Made by a program: the position numbers and the translations under genes. Below are positions 11,157-25,100 of a stretch of 64,000 nt of DNA, one piece after another. This DNA is from Pseudisothecium myosuroides (lineage: Eukaryota; Streptophyta; Bryopsida; Hypnales; Lembophyllaceae): positions 37,849,724-37,913,723 of the forward strand of contig OX637287.1 in assembly GCA_951799445.1 (NCBI GenBank), in the 5' to 3' direction. Each line of letters opens with the position of its first letter. Positions within the stretch are counted from its first letter, which is position 1. Under the pieces are notes generated by a model, which saw nothing but the letters and a program-made list of their open reading frames with translations, had not been told where the DNA came from and ran no database searches.

Positions 11157-12354
11157 ATGCCGCTTTACGATTTCGTGGTGATGGTGAAGCCCGCCGTGGA
11201 CCGGCGTGGCATGGTGGATCTCATGAAACGGCTCGGCGAGCGTGTGTACTCCCGCAATGGCGTCGTCACCAACATCAAGTCCTTTGGTCGCGTCAACCTC
11301 GCGTACGGGATTAGGAAGCGTGATGGCCGATTCTTCGAGGTATTGTGAACTCTAATCTGTTTTGAGCTCGTTGTCAGTCCGCATTCAGAGGATTTCTCCC
11401 CATCACGAGTTTTTTGTATGCGTCGACATGAATTGGTGTCGTCGCATTCTTTGAGCTCCATCGCTACTACCTGATTTCTCTCTTTAGATTTTGTCCATTT
11501 TGGTGTAGGATCCGGTCGTTGTAGTGCGATTAGGGTTCGTGTTTCGTCTGGAGTGTGGAATTCACACACGGGATGGGAAACCCTAACTCTAAGTAAAAAA
11601 TTTGGAGTTGAGCACTTAAATTCTATTCTCGCGCAATTTTGAAGCATCAGATCCAATTAACAGGAGCATAATGCTGTGCTGGAAAATAAAATGGCAGGAT
11701 TTCAGATTTTGCCTTCTTGTGCCCTGTTTATCATCTGAGGTAGAGGATACTATTTAAGCGATTTAACCAGTATGTAGGAGTGGGAAATCAATCTGGATCG
11801 AGAGACAAATCTGTTTAGATCTATTTCTTTATCACTTTGTGTAAATTTCTTATGCAATAATTAATAGTGGGAGGTTGTCGACCACTATAATTGACAGTTA
11901 AGAACTTCATTTCTATTCAAAAATCGGTAGCCATAGACATGTAGCCAACTCATGCCTATACCACTTGGTAAGGCCAATCGAGTTTATGAATGAATGAGTT
12001 GCTTTTGGTAACAGGGATCATTATAGTAGACGGGATCAGGTCCCTAACGGTTTTAGGTTCCTCTACCTGAATTGGTCTCACAAGTTTTTTTCTTTTGAGA
12101 ATGTTAATTTTTAGTGTATTTTCCTGAAATTTTAGTTCTTCTGTTTCGTAAATCGCAAGTCTGGTTTCACATGTTTCTGACTCTGGGAATCACGTGCATC
12201 GCTTGTGCAGGGACAGATGATGCAAATGTCAATCATGGTCCCGCCAGAGTTTCCTAAGGAACTGCATTTCCTAAATAAAGATGAGAAGCTTTTGCGATGG
12301 ATGTTGATCAAGAACCGAGGCAATAACTGGACTAAAATAACGAAGGAGACATAG
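11157..12354 (+). CDS. Ribosomal protein bS6, organellar (probably mitochondrial)
   Basis: Two exons: 11,157-11,339 (61 codons) and 12,211-12,354 (47 codons plus TAG), with an 871-base GT..AG intron in phase 0; total 108 aa. The protein starts MPLYDFVVMVKP, reads VYSRNGVVTNIKSFGRVNLA in the middle, then GIRKRDGRFFE|GQMMQMSIMV across the intron, and ends with a NKDEKLLRWMLIKNR segment. This is the bacterial-type bS6 fold of the small subunit, which binds next to bS18. Lack of an N-terminal transit peptide and the MPLYD start match my memory of the plant mitochondrial-type bS6 rather than the chloroplast one. Telo-boxes upstream fit its class. Confidence 0.88.
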
Positions 12355-14919
12355 TTTTGGGGAGAGATTAGATGAGGTGCTAATGATTTGATAACACCAC
12401 ATTCTTTTGATAGTTAGTGACGGAAGGAGGATGGTGCCCTCAGGCTGTTTGTTCCTTGAGTGCACACTGCAGTATTTGGTCATCTGTTCCTGTGTGCTGC
12501 TGTTCATTCAGCTTGAACAATTAGATTATGTAGACTGCACCCAGCAATACACTTGTACAGTTTTGGAAGTTATTGTTCCTGATATCAATTACAACATGGG
12601 ATCAGAGTTTACCTTAAGTTGTTATCTCCTTGCTGTGCTTTTGGCTTTTGGAATTCTGTTGATGTTGCCTTCAGACGTTTCTTTGAGTGTACGTGAGGAC
12701 ATAATCTTGGCTTGGCATATTTTCCAGGCTAAGATTGAGAAATGGTCCTGGTGTCATGACAGGAAGATAGCACTGCCCAAGGAACATTTCTGTACGCTTT
12801 TGACACCGAGGTCCAGGTCCAAGGCGAGAGGCGATGCCATGGGCTGAGAGTTTGATAGCAAAGGACATGGGAATCCGACACTGCGAAGCAGTAGAGGCGG
12901 ACATGCAAGGTAGAGCGTTCAATTCTTCTCTGGCGCCTTCAGTGATGGAAACAAGGCCTTCCAAGATAAGGATAATTTTTGAAATAATGAAACACATCAG
13001 AATTGAACGAAATTTCCGGCCGCCCAATGCATTTTAATGTCAAAAACGAACTGAAAACATAAAGGATTGAGAATTAGGGGCAGTGGAGTTTGAGTACGAA
13101 TACGACTGGCTATGGAATTTCTTAAGCCTCCCAAAATGATTTATATAATCAAATTTTATGAAAGTTCGGTAACGCTGCACTGTACCAAGTACTCGTGAAG
13201 ACTCTAGAGTGGCGGCAGCTTCAGTGACATGACACGTGTAATGCTACATTGTTGCCCCCACCATAGTGAAACAGATAGAGTAAAAGTTAAACCCAAAATG
13301 GCGCTTCCACCTTCAATGCACAAACAACTAAGTTAAGTTACAAGCAATGGGTACAATTCATTGAGAGTTGGACGTGCTGTGCTGGTCATAATGACAAGAA
13401 ACGGCCCAAGTATTCCATAAAACACAACCTCAGCTTTGTCCAAGTCTTTTCCCGTACAAATTTATAGTGAGAACTGAGAACTTATGTAGCACAGGAAACT
13501 TGTATCTGCCATTTTGGCAGCCAAGGGCAAGTACAATCCATCAATGCAACAATATTGCGTGCAACAATCCACGACATTCTATTCTATGCAGTATTCTATG
13601 AAGAAGACGGCTGCTCATTATACAAATTTCTTAAGCACATTCGTATAGAGTAGGACGTGAAATTCTTGTCCTCAAACATGCCGTACCTAGTCTTGTGATT
13701 AGTGTTATATAGTCAATTGAGATTGAGATTAGCCACTCCCTTATTCTTTATCCTATGCGATTAACACCCTGGCAATGGGATTATTAACAATTAGTCATTT
13801 CTTGATCAACCAAGTGTACCCATGTTCTGTATATAAAATCTCATTTCCTCTTGTTAACGCCAAATTCACTCGTTTAATCTCAATTTAGGTAGGAAGCCCA
13901 TTGTCGATTGTTTGGTTACTGTGCGTAGATGAAGTTATTGGATTCACAAATTTTTTCATGCGAAAGAATTGCAAATTAGGGTTTATTTCAGATGTATTTT
14001 AATGAAATCATTTTTGGAAAAAAAATGACACATTATAGATAGGCTAAGCAAAAACATATAGCTTTTCATTGTGGTCCCTAGGGGAGGATTATTTTTGTCC
14101 TTTTGGAGTCTAATATGGCTCCCTTACTTCCTTACATGGTTCCAATGGAAATCCAAAAGCACCCCTTTATATAGTGAAACAATTCTGCCATGTGTAGAAG
14201 GTGCATGAATGTGTTTGTTGAATTCATAAAATGGTGACTTTCAATTCTAACCCAATTCTAACCCAATTCTAACCCTTTCATTCCGTCCCAATTCCAAAAC
14301 TTTGAGCCCCAATTGCACACTCAATACAATAAGTTAAAAACTACAGAGCGCATTAGAATGCAACAAAACCAAATTAGATCCAAAAGTACAGCTCTGAATT
14401 GGGGGCTGCAGTCCATAATGGGTATGCTTACCTTACGTGTCTAGGTCTCTCTGTCTCGAAGACCAAGAGTCTGTACGCTGAGTAGCCAGAAGGCTAGAGG
14501 TTATTGTCTCCAAAGACTCATAAAAAACTAGAATTCCAAGAGATCGGCGCAAGGTAGAGAATTTAGTGTAAGCTTAAGTTAGCCATCGGTTGTTCAACCC
14601 CCACAGTATCGCAACCACCCCGAGAGTCCACTCCGTTGAATGCTGAAAAATTCCCGCATGTAAGGAGTGAATCTGTGCTGCATGTGGTGCCTGACTTGGT
14701 TTCTTTAATTTGTGATGATTCTATTGTTGCATTGTGTGCATTCCTTCTGCTATGAGAATCAATCAGGAATGCCTGTCATGTTTAGATTAAATTTTTAGTC
14801 AATGATATGTATCCTGCTTAAAAAGTTCATGATCTAGCAGGTTGGAAGCTAAGTAGTGTGAGGTTTGCTTGAATGTGATTGTTTTCTGTAGGCGTGAGAG
14901 AGTTCTGCCATCCCAGATA
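12355..14919. other. bS6 3' flank and region upstream of the dynamin gene
   Basis: The first ~600 bases are GC-richer and are probably the 3' UTR of bS6; open frames there look like chance. A pyrimidine-rich stretch ending TTTTCTGTAG at 14,891 looks like a splice acceptor just before the dynamin start, so a 5'-UTR intron is likely. No other gene is supported. Confidence 0.4.
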
Positions 14920-16938
14920 ATGCGGACGAGTCCTGTTAGACGTACAAAGATGGGGACCGGCACGTCGGCGAGCATGAAGGAAATTGACACTTTGGAATCC
15001 ACGTTCCAAAGAGACATTCGGCCGATGCTGGACGTGGTGGACAAAATTCGAGCACAAGGTGTAACCGAGGAGAATATTCAGCTCCCAACAATCGTCGTGG
15101 TGGGAGATCAAAGCAGCGGAAAGAGCAGCGTGCTTGAGTCTCTTGCAGGAATCACACTCCCAAGAGGTCAAGGAATTGCGACTCGTGTGCCGCTGGTCCT
15201 CAGGCTCCAGTCATGCGGATCTGAGAAGGAATCCATCATCAAGATGGACTACGGAGATGTGAAGGACCAAGTGATAGTCGGGGAGGATCGGATCGAAGCT
15301 GCTATCAATTCTGCAACGAACTCGCTCGCCGGTACTAACAAAGGTGTGCGCGACACGCCGATTCAACTACTCATACGAAAGCCGAATGCTCCAGACCTAA
15401 CCATGGTCGATCTTCCAGGAATCACTCGGGTTGCTGTGCATGGCCAACCCAAGAATATTTATGAACAGATACACCACATGATCATGCACTACATCAAGCC
15501 CGAGGAGAGCATCATTCTGAACGTTCTCTCGGCACAAGTGGATTTTCCTACTTGTGAATCGATTCGCATGTCGCAGCATGTGGACAAAGAAGGGAAGCGC
15601 ACGTTGGCAGTGGTGACGAAGGTGGACAAAGCGCCGGAGGGGTTGCTGGAGAAGGTGACGACCGATGCTGTTAACATCGGCCTGGGCTACATTTGCGTGC
15701 GCAATCGCACGGATATGGACGACTCCATAGCCACTGCAAGGCTCCGCGAGAAACAGCTCTTTGAGTCGCATCCTGCGCTCAAAGAGCTCGATGGGAGTAT
15801 GGTCGGCATTCCTGAGCTTGCACGCAAGCTGACGCTGATCCAGTCGGACATGGTGAAGGGATGCTTGCCCAGAATTCAGAAGCAGATGTTTGAAGCGCTG
15901 AGCAAGCGCACTCAGCAGCTGAACAAGCTTCCGAAAGGAGTCAAGAACAGCAGTGACGCCAGGGCGGTTTTTTATCACGTACTTAACAAAATTCTTACGA
16001 CGTTGACTCAGATTGTTTGTGAAGGGAACTTTGCGGAGTTTCCAGACGATGCAAATCTCCGTTACACAGCAAGATTGCACGAGAAGTTTCTTAGATTTGC
16101 CGATGAGCTTCACGAAGCAGGAATGAAGTTCAGGGACGAATCACAAACCCAAGAGATTCGGTCACTACTCGTGGAACACCAAGGAGTGGCTCTTCCTGAT
16201 TTTTTGCCTCATCCAGTGTTGCATTATCTGATGAGGAAACAGATCAAGAGCATCACCGAAACATGCACGTTGCTTGTCGAGGAGACTTTCGAGTACGCCA
16301 CCGACGTTGTGCTCAGTGTCAGTACCTTCTATGGCCAAGGGTATCCTCGTCTAGTGAAAGTCTACAAACAGATAGCAACTGAGGCCTTGGAGGAAGTCAA
16401 GAACTCAACCCTGGCGTTCGTCGAGAAGATGCTGGAGAAGGAAAGCTCGATCATTTTCACGACGAACGATTACTACACCACCACACTGGAGAAAATGAAT
16501 GCCGCTATGGGGGAGGTTAAGCGGAATGCACAAGGGTTATTCTCTCAGGCAGTCAACCAGTATGGATCCGCATTGCCGGCACCGACCGTGACGCTCGGAG
16601 CAGTGGAAGACGCGATATCTGTCAAAGAGATGTTCAGCAAGGATCGCACCTTTCAAGATGCTTGGAGGATGAAAGTGAGCGCGGCTGCTTACTGGAAGGT
16701 TGTGCAGAAACGGCTTGCGGATGAGATTCCTCTTGAGATTAGGTTCGAATTACAGCGAGCCATTGTGGACGAGCTTCATCAGAAGATGATGAATCAGCCA
16801 TGGTCGACTGGCGGCGATGAGGATCTCCGAGCGCTTATGGAGGAGGATGCACTCGGTGCATCCAATCGTTCCCGTCTGCAGCGCCGTGTTGACGCTCTAA
16901 AAGAGTGTCTTCAACTCTTGCATGGATTAATGCACTGA
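14920..16938 (+). CDS. DRP4C: Dynamin-related GTPase, DRP4C-like (Mx-like)
   Basis: Intronless, 672 aa from the ATG at 14,920. This start was chosen because a likely splice acceptor (TTCTGTAG) lies between it and the upstream ATG of the same frame. Dynamin-type GTPase motifs are complete: P-loop GDQSSGKSS at about residues 62-70, switch-I Thr in GIATRVPLVLRL at about 85-96, DLPG at 164-167, TKVD at 233-236. A helical stalk follows and the C-terminal ~95 residues form the GTPase effector domain, ending RRVDALKECLQLLHGL. There is no PH or Pro-rich domain, and the length is that of plant DRP4C/Mx-like proteins. Such proteins self-assemble on membranes and hydrolyse GTP; the physiological role of plant DRP4 is poorly known. 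No membrane segment or signal peptide. Confidence 0.92.
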   Translation: MRTSPVRRTKMGTGTSASMKEIDTLESTFQRDIRPMLDVVDKIRAQGVTEENIQLPTIVVVGDQSSGKSSVLESLAGITLPRGQGIATRVPLVLRLQSCGSEKESIIKMDYGDVKDQVIVGEDRIEAAINSATNSLAGTNKGVRDTPIQLLIRKPNAPDLTMVDLPGITRVAVHGQPKNIYEQIHHMIMHYIKPEESIILNVLSAQVDFPTCESIRMSQHVDKEGKRTLAVVTKVDKAPEGLLEKVTTDAVNIGLGYICVRNRTDMDDSIATARLREKQLFESHPALKELDGSMVGIPELARKLTLIQSDMVKGCLPRIQKQMFEALSKRTQQLNKLPKGVKNSSDARAVFYHVLNKILTTLTQIVCEGNFAEFPDDANLRYTARLHEKFLRFADELHEAGMKFRDESQTQEIRSLLVEHQGVALPDFLPHPVLHYLMRKQIKSITETCTLLVEETFEYATDVVLSVSTFYGQGYPRLVKVYKQIATEALEEVKNSTLAFVEKMLEKESSIIFTTNDYYTTTLEKMNAAMGEVKRNAQGLFSQAVNQYGSALPAPTVTLGAVEDAISVKEMFSKDRTFQDAWRMKVSAAAYWKVVQKRLADEIPLEIRFELQRAIVDELHQKMMNQPWSTGGDEDLRALMEEDALGASNRSRLQRRVDALKECLQLLHGLMH

Positions 16939-19155
16939 TCCAATGGGAAGTATGATCATTTTCGCTGTTACAGTAGTCTTAATCCCCGTTGTAGAAGTAA
17001 ACATATTCACTCATAGTCAAAGGCTCTTCCATGAGATATCTCGTAATTGCAATCCCTGTAGTTCACGTTTTTGAGGTTTTTTGATTTGGACCCTACTGCT
17101 TCAAACTTTATTTCTTGATCCTTTTTTTGAGTTTTCCCTTATATCTATGTACACATATGTATAATTTATCTCAATTTCAGGTGTTACTCATATGCTAGTA
17201 CTTCAGTTTAAACTTTGGTGCATTGTGTTTGTATTGGTATTGGGCATTGGTTTTTTGAAAGCGTGGATTAGTAATGCCTGGTTCAGAAGTTCGATTAGGT
17301 TTTTTTCCAAAACATCCTGCATTCTTTACAATCATATGACATAATCATTCCAAAGTATTCACATATCTTGGAATAGTCCACCCTCACCGCTGTGCATTCG
17401 GCAGTTTCAAGGTGCAAATTATATGAGAATCATCACTGACACATGATGCGACACCAACACAAAAGGATCTCATATATCGACAGGTCCTTCATGGATGATC
17501 AAGTGTAAAGACTCTGGGTCTAACTTCTCCCGAAATTGACAATTGCAAACAACGTGCAATTTGCAATCTCCTTTTTTAGAGTTTAATTCCAGGTCCATCA
17601 TCCTGTGATCACAGTTTTTTTGGAGTAAACTTCCGAGGAAAATCAATTAGTTCATGACCACCCTCTCCACTTGCCCAGGGATCAAGCTCACCTCGATTGT
17701 ACGCATATGATTTGAGCTGAGTGTCAAGCACAATTTTCTTCCACTATTCACTCACAGCCCATGAGTTCTCCATGTGAGATTGTAATTGTAATTCTCGTAG
17801 TCACGGACAGTCTAGGCTGCTTTCGATTGGGACCCTACTGCTTCAAATTTTAGAGGGATTATAGTGTAAAATCTTATTAACTCCATGCAGTACGAAGTTG
17901 TACCTCTACTTTTAATTCATTCATGGTGTACAATGTTAATATAGGACTCGTTCGATGTATTACTGAAAACACAAAATCCTTAAAACAAATCCCGACAGTT
18001 GAGAAAACATCTTTTCCTACATCAACAAATAAGTAACAAGAAGATTTGTATCTATTATCTGTATCTTTGAACACTTTCCAATTTTAAATTTGTTTACAAA
18101 TTGTAATATTTCATATGTTGTACTGTGCAGTACAAGTACACTGTTAGAAAGGAGGCTTGGAAGACCAAGCTACACTGCTCCTACTAATGGTATCACTAAA
18201 TAAGCAAGTATAATATGTTTGCTACAAGAGGGTCTTCATTTTCTCCTAAAACCATAATATAAGCACCACAAAATGCATCTTCCAAACAAAATGTTTGTTC
18301 TTGTTGTATACGTCCCTCCAAAAGATATTGTGTATTTGAGTAATTGACCATTGGGATTTGATGCAAAAATCTCAGAATAAACCACTGCCTACTTTCTAAG
18401 TAGGTAAGTTACAATAAAATGGGACAAGATCTTAGTAGTGATGAATTCTTCATGGCATGCGGTCATATTGGTCTTAGCCCTTGACAACTTCTACAAGTAA
18501 AAGTTGGTTTGTTGATATAAGTCAACAAAACATCCGATTAAGGGTTTGAGCACAGTTGATATAAATCAACACCACTTAAAAATGTCCAAATAAGGATTTG
18601 AGCACAATTGCTATTATTGTACTATACAAGTTTTGTTGAATCTTGTTGACAATCAAATGGAGATTCTAGATTCTTTTAGAGGGCATTTTTTGGACTCCGC
18701 AAGAATAACTAAGAATTTTTGAAGTGCTGAAAATAGGAATACCCAAACCAACCCTCAGCTCTCATGAATAGAGTTTGTACATTTTAGGCCAGATTCTGAA
18801 GGGATCAGTTTTGGAAATAGGTCATAATTAGGTGCAAATACCTTAAGAGCAATGTTTCTGATAGCATTTTCCGTGGACGTTTGGGGTTTTCAAAACAATT
18901 TGAAACAAAATTTGAAACGGGGTTGCAGCTTGGGTTCAGGCAGGCCCGAGTGAACTTGAACTATCGGGCGTGATCTGCGTGAGTTGGAAGAATTGAGAGG
19001 CTAGTAGAAAAATCAGCTATCCAAGAGGTGGTACAATGACAAGAGAAAGAAGCAGGAGACATCAAAGGCATCCCAACACAAAGGAATGAAAGTTTCTGTA
19101 ACTTCATTTGAAGAGTTAGATTCGGAAAAATATAAGAGCCAATGCTAAACCTATC
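16939..19155. other. Intergenic region between DRP4C-like and FCA-like genes
   Basis: Two similar sub-regions (17,040-17,110 and 17,790-17,860) share 'gggaccctactgcttcaaa' and 'attgcaatccc(t/..)gtagt', a dispersed duplication in the 3' flank. No coding signal. Confidence 0.4.
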
Positions 19156-22100
19156 CTAACACTGCTGCTGCTGATACACCTGAGTTCCATTTTCTTCACC
19201 TCGCTTCCGTTCAACCTGCCAAAGACCAATCAGGACTCAGAACTGTCCTACTTCAAGGCATCAGCCCGGGACATGGAGAAGGCAATGAAGAAGGCAATAA
19301 AATACCAGATATATGGAATCACAAATAAACGGCAGTGATAATCCAGAGACATATACACTACAAAATTGAAGGACTGAATCAGAAAACGAAGTTCCCAGAA
19401 CCACGTCACTTATTCAACATTAGGAAATGGCATCTTCGCTTTGTGAACATACGAAACAAAATATTGTGAAGAGACCAAGTCGCCAATACCTTAAGCCTAC
19501 GACCTCCAACAGCAACGTTGTTCAGTCCCTGAATTGCAGCCTCGGCAGAAGCTGCGCTGTCAAAACTCACGAACCTATTGCCCAAACCGAACAGGTGAAC
19601 TAACCAAGTCAGTTATCAAGTCATATGCAAGGAGTTGAATGACGAGGTTGCAACGCTCAGGAAGAATCAACTGCCTTACCCGAATCCCCTGTTCCGGCCG
19701 CTTTCCCTCTCCACGCCCACTCTGGCACTGATGATGTTCCCTGCGTGAGCAAAACAGTTGCGTTAATAGTTGAGCATTATTCCTTTCAAAACTTATGAGT
19801 TGAGACTCAGTCATGGCCTGAGCCACAAGGTGCACCCAGTGCTAGTGATGGATGGTATCTCAAACCAACCATGGCCAGGTTCTCCCCCAGGTATCTTGAT
19901 ATGAACAGGTTTTGGACGGAGCAGTACAAATTATTTGTACTACATTGTGGCAGATAGTTTGTGTAGCCATGACTCTCACTCTCAATGCAAGAGGATCAAG
20001 AAGATTACCGAAAGGGGCAAAAGTATCTTTCATGCTCTCATCTGTGAAGTCATCAGGGATGCGAAACACAAACAAGTTGGCACCAGGGGGTCCCTGCATA
20101 GACCACGGCCAGAATGAGCAAGCACTCCCACTCCTGAGGGAGGGACGGCTACACTTCTGACGCTTGAATGCCCTCATTCATTACGCTCTTCTGCGCTCTA
20201 TTATCGACCTCTCTCCACTCTCAGCACACCCTTTATGCGGGAGGATTTCATGGTATCCTGAGGTCAAGGACGTAGAATTCCTATTTTGCATCCAGGACAT
20301 GAGTACTGGCTTGTTGATCCCTCGAGTATAACTCGAAGGGATCAAGTTCCACTAATATCAAGCCATCAAAAGACTCGACCTATAGAACATGATCATGATC
20401 CTTCGTAAGAGGACAACTCATGCTGAGCTCGGTGCACACCCGAGCTCAACATTGAAGCGAGTCGACACCTTTCAACTGCAACGAAGTGACTCACTTCGAC
20501 AAAGCAGAAAGGCATCCGAATGCCTAGATAGGGCAGCACAGTAGCAGTAGATACAAGAGCAAATCAAGGCTCATGCTAATTTACTGATAGGTTTCACTCC
20601 AACCGCGCAGTAGACGGAAATTTTAAAACGTCATTCAGACAAAACATGAAGACAGAAAAGCAATGGCAACACGAAGTAATCAACATAGAAGTAGGAGGAA
20701 GACGTTCTTGTGAATGGTGAAATCCACCCACCAGAGGTAAATATGTGTACGGTCCACAAACAATTACACCTAATATCCTCAGCACTACTGTCCAAGTGCT
20801 AAACAGGAAGTCTCCCCCAAACACCAGGTTTTCAAATTTTAGTCCGTTTTAAGAATGACAATGCTCAAACAAAATACACGTTGATTAGAGCTATACCTGC
20901 TGTCTAGGCTGTTCAACAGAGCCATTGCTACCAGGTTGGGGCTGCATGTAGCTCATTCCCTATCCAACAAATGAAAACTTTAGACTACTGAATAAGTTGA
21001 AACATAATTTCGTATCAGGAACAATATTCAACAGGGATAATGTCAGAAAAGAAAAACAGTACCAAACTACGCAGGGTATCATACATAAGCGACAGGATTT
21101 TACCGGCAAACCCTGCTGAACAGTTGGTGAATTGGAAAACTGCTGCTGAGCCTTCGCAAAAACATGAGAATTTTTAGAATTGACTTTCCAAAAGCAAGTC
21201 ATCAAAGATAGTGTTCTCAAGTCTGTTCATTATAAAATCAAACCCTAAATGAAATGACTTTGTCCAAAGATACAGAAAGGTTAATTTGTTAACTTCGCCC
21301 TTTCATTTGAGCAACGCTCTCGCCCACAGTGAAAGTTCATAATTAGCCCAAATGACGCAAGCATACAGCAGTTTCTGGGATACGTATGCAAGCATGCTAT
21401 AAAAATGATAGCACATGTTTTCACTTTCAGGAAAATTGCTTATACCAGGAAGCTCAACCACATAGAGATTTTAACATTACTTACAGGATTGCCAGTAGTT
21501 GCTAATGGTGTCTGCGCCTGCTGCTGTTGCTGTTGCTGTTCAAAGTTCTTCAGCTCCTCCGGTTTTTCCCACTGTCACAATTCAATAAATTCAACTACGA
21601 TAACTTTCTCTGCATGTTAAGAGCTGCTCAATTGCACCCCGGATCGACAGTAACCATCAACACTCTTTTCGACTATCATACAAGGGCAATTTTCATTCTG
21701 CTTCACAAAAGTGAATGAGATGACTCAATTTTACGAATGTGAACATGACAATATAACAAATGATTAATCTACTTAAAACTCTTTTATCCTTTCCTTTAAA
21801 ACATTCCACTTAACATGTGGAGTTAGAAATGATGATCCAGAGAACTAGAGTTGACATCCAAAGAACCCCAAAGCCAAGTCGACCAGTGCTCGGTGTCAGT
21901 GGCATACCTTACTCTCTCCACTAGTGCTGTTGTAATAGTACTTGTAGCCTTCAGGAGAAGTGTGCTCTGACCAATCGCAAGTGAGTTGAGGGGCTGGAGG
22001 TTGAGGAGCAGGTACAGACACAATAGGTTGCGGCACAGGCAAATAGTAGGGCCCCTGCACGATAACCTCGGCAAACTGAGATCGACCATTTACATATATA

Positions 22101-25100
22101 CCCAACAACTTGCTCACCAAATGATTAGAAAAACGAACAAGATTGGGATCGCATCTAAATCCCACACAGGACTTCACACCAGAATTTCTGTAGAAAAGGA
22201 CCTCCAGAAAAAAAACTCCAATCCAACTTCCGCAATGTTCTCAGAGTCTAGTACCTGCTGAAGCTGCTGTGCAGCGAGGGGAACCTGATAATACACCTGC
22301 AGATCAATCATGACACGTTTAGGATAAGTAAGTTCAAAAACATATACATCGTAACTTTATTTCAATTTAACGTATCTCGATGTGCCAAAATCAGACTAGG
22401 TAGAAAATGCCAAACAGACTCCGAAAACTCTGAAACGCAACGAGACAGATGCCATGAACACCTCAACAAAAAATGACTCCAGACAAAGCAATGACGATAC
22501 AAATGAGAATGCATACGAAACCTCTAATCTCAGGTATCAAAAAAAGGAGTATCTGCAGCAGGAATGAAACGTAAACAAGAAGGCACAATTATTCAGAGAC
22601 TCGTGTAAAAGATACCGGCTGTAATTGCTGCCCAGGCTGGGCTTGTTGCTGAAGTTGCTGCTGCCCAGGCTGCAAGGCTTGTAGCTGCCCCATGGCCTGA
22701 GGCGCAACCTGCTCAGGAAGCTGCCGTTGTGGCTGAGCAGCTTGTGACTGCAACTGCATCAACACTTGTGGCTGTTGCGACTGTTGCTGTTGCCCAGGTT
22801 GCACTTGCATTATTGGTCGCGGAGGAACCTTAAGAGAGAATCCAATTCGCGCAATCAAACAAAAGGCGAAGTATAGTATAAATTCATAGCCACAGATCTC
22901 ATCAACATATGTACATATCAACAGGCGCAAAACTTTTGCAAATGTGTCTGGCAAATAAGTTTACAAACACAATAAAAGATTGGTACCTGTTGCTGCATGT
23001 AAGTCTGAGGCTGCTGCGGAGGAGGCATTTGTACGTACGTTGGCTGCTGCTGCATTTGTTGCATCTGCTGCTGCTGTTGTGCAGGCTGCAAGACATACTG
23101 TTGTTGAGGCCTTTGCTGAGTAGCCTGCTGATAATACCCTTGGCTTCCCTGCGCAAGGAGAGTAATAATGTGTGGAGTGCAAGGTTAGTGGAACAACAGA
23201 AAATTTTAAAATTTACACGCATTTCTACAAAAGAGTTCCGAACGGTTGTGGCCATAACATTACTAAATGATAAGTGGAGTGCACTCTTCGGCAGAGTTTA
23301 AAAATTTACTAACTCTTTTAAATGTTTTTGGCCAACATACACTTTGCTAAAGAGCTCCCAAAAATAAAACTGAAAACATATTTGATCAGAATACCTGCTG
23401 CTGTGAAGGGGCCAGCATTACTGGAGTAGCAACCTGACCAGAGACTGGCATGGGACCTTGGAGATGTCCATTCATCATTGGGCTCACCATCATACCACCC
23501 TGCTGAAGCAAAGGAAATTTCACTATTGGTCCTAGCGCAATCATAAAGCAGAACAAAATACAAGCTCAAAAGCAACTTTCAAATAGCTGACACGCTGTGA
23601 TTTACAAGATCGGTTGCTTGACTCACGAGAACTACATTGTCAAGCTTTCAGAGACGATACCAAAATAATTGCCTTACCATTTGGGGCACACCGGTCACAG
23701 GCCCTCCCCTAGGCCCAGTAGGAGCTCCATACGGACTTTGTCCTACTTGAGAGTGTCCAAGTCCAGGTCCTCCCTGGGGTCTCCAGCCCATAGGCGGACC
23801 TCGACCAGCTGGGTGACCCATTTGCGCATGCATTGGCCTAAGTTAACACCGTACACAAACTTCAGCGTCAGCAATCTAAACCTTCATAACACTAGACATT
23901 ATCAGAAAGATACGACGGAGCACTCTAGCAAAAGATAATGCAGATGATTAGGAAACATTGTCGCTGAATTTCATAAAAATCAGATTTCCAGCTTACACAA
24001 ACCTTGGTCCACCTGGTCCTTGTTGTCCTTGTGATCCTTGGCGAGGACTAAAACCTGGGCCACCAGCACCTGGACCACCAACTCTGCGACAATACAGAAA
24101 ACACGATATTTTTGAGTTCTTAAAGGGAGAAAACGAGTATCAAGCAGACGTTATTCTTTACTATGTTGTGCATCACCTACATAATCAGAGAAGACCAACT
24201 GCACTGGATGGCTGTACATGCCATTCTGGATTGAAAAGAAACTGAATCACCGTCCATAGTAACTTCTGAAAGCAATGCAAGGATAGCACCCTAAATTTAC
24301 AGTGCATTTCAGAAAACCCATGTACGACAAAGAGATCATAGTCCCCAAACCGTAACCAACTTGAAGAGCTGAACACAAAAACTTCAGATCCTGTTTGACT
24401 GATCTATCCTATTAGCTACACTATTTAAATTAGTGTCACAGGATTTATTCACTTTGGTGGAAATTAGTACAATACAGTACTATTTTAGCCAGCAATTATT
24501 TGAATATTTTACAAATTGTGTAACTTTGGCAAATTAAAGTCACACGCATTGATTGGACAAATCAGTGTAGTTCACGATGACCCCAAAATATGACAGTATT
24601 GCACACGCTGATATCCTCAGTACGTACCTAGCATCCCCACCCTTGGGTCGCTTGGGATCCGCAAATCGTACAGCCAATGGCTGATCACAACCCTGCACAT
24701 CTCAGACAAGTCGGAAAACAAACATCTCATACTCAATAATATAAATAACACACAAATAGCTAGAGGACGCACAAAGGATTCACAAATACTCATCGAATAC
24801 ATCTGACCCTAACCCAGACAACAAATATTTCCAGTATTCGAAGTAACATTTTGAAGGAACCTCAACAAATGAGGACAAGGAAATTCAGCCCGAAAGAGTA
24901 GTGATAACGCTCAATCAACCTTGAAAATTCTCAAAGTCTTTAAAACGTCACCTTGCAGAGAACAATGAAACTGAAACTGAGCAAATTTCACTACTCCTTC
25001 ATAATGAACGAATCTTACATCCATGACGCAAACTCCGTTCAATGCATTAATAGCTGCTTGAGCCTGATCCCTTTGAGAATACTTGATAAAAGCACAACCT

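Noticed and set aside
12407..13037. A 146-codon plus-strand frame after the bS6 gene
   Set aside because: Overlaps likely 3' UTR, no domain, and an equally long frame exists on the other strand.
15397..16113. A 238-codon minus-strand frame inside the dynamin gene
   Set aside because: Antisense shadow of a clear GTPase coding sequence.
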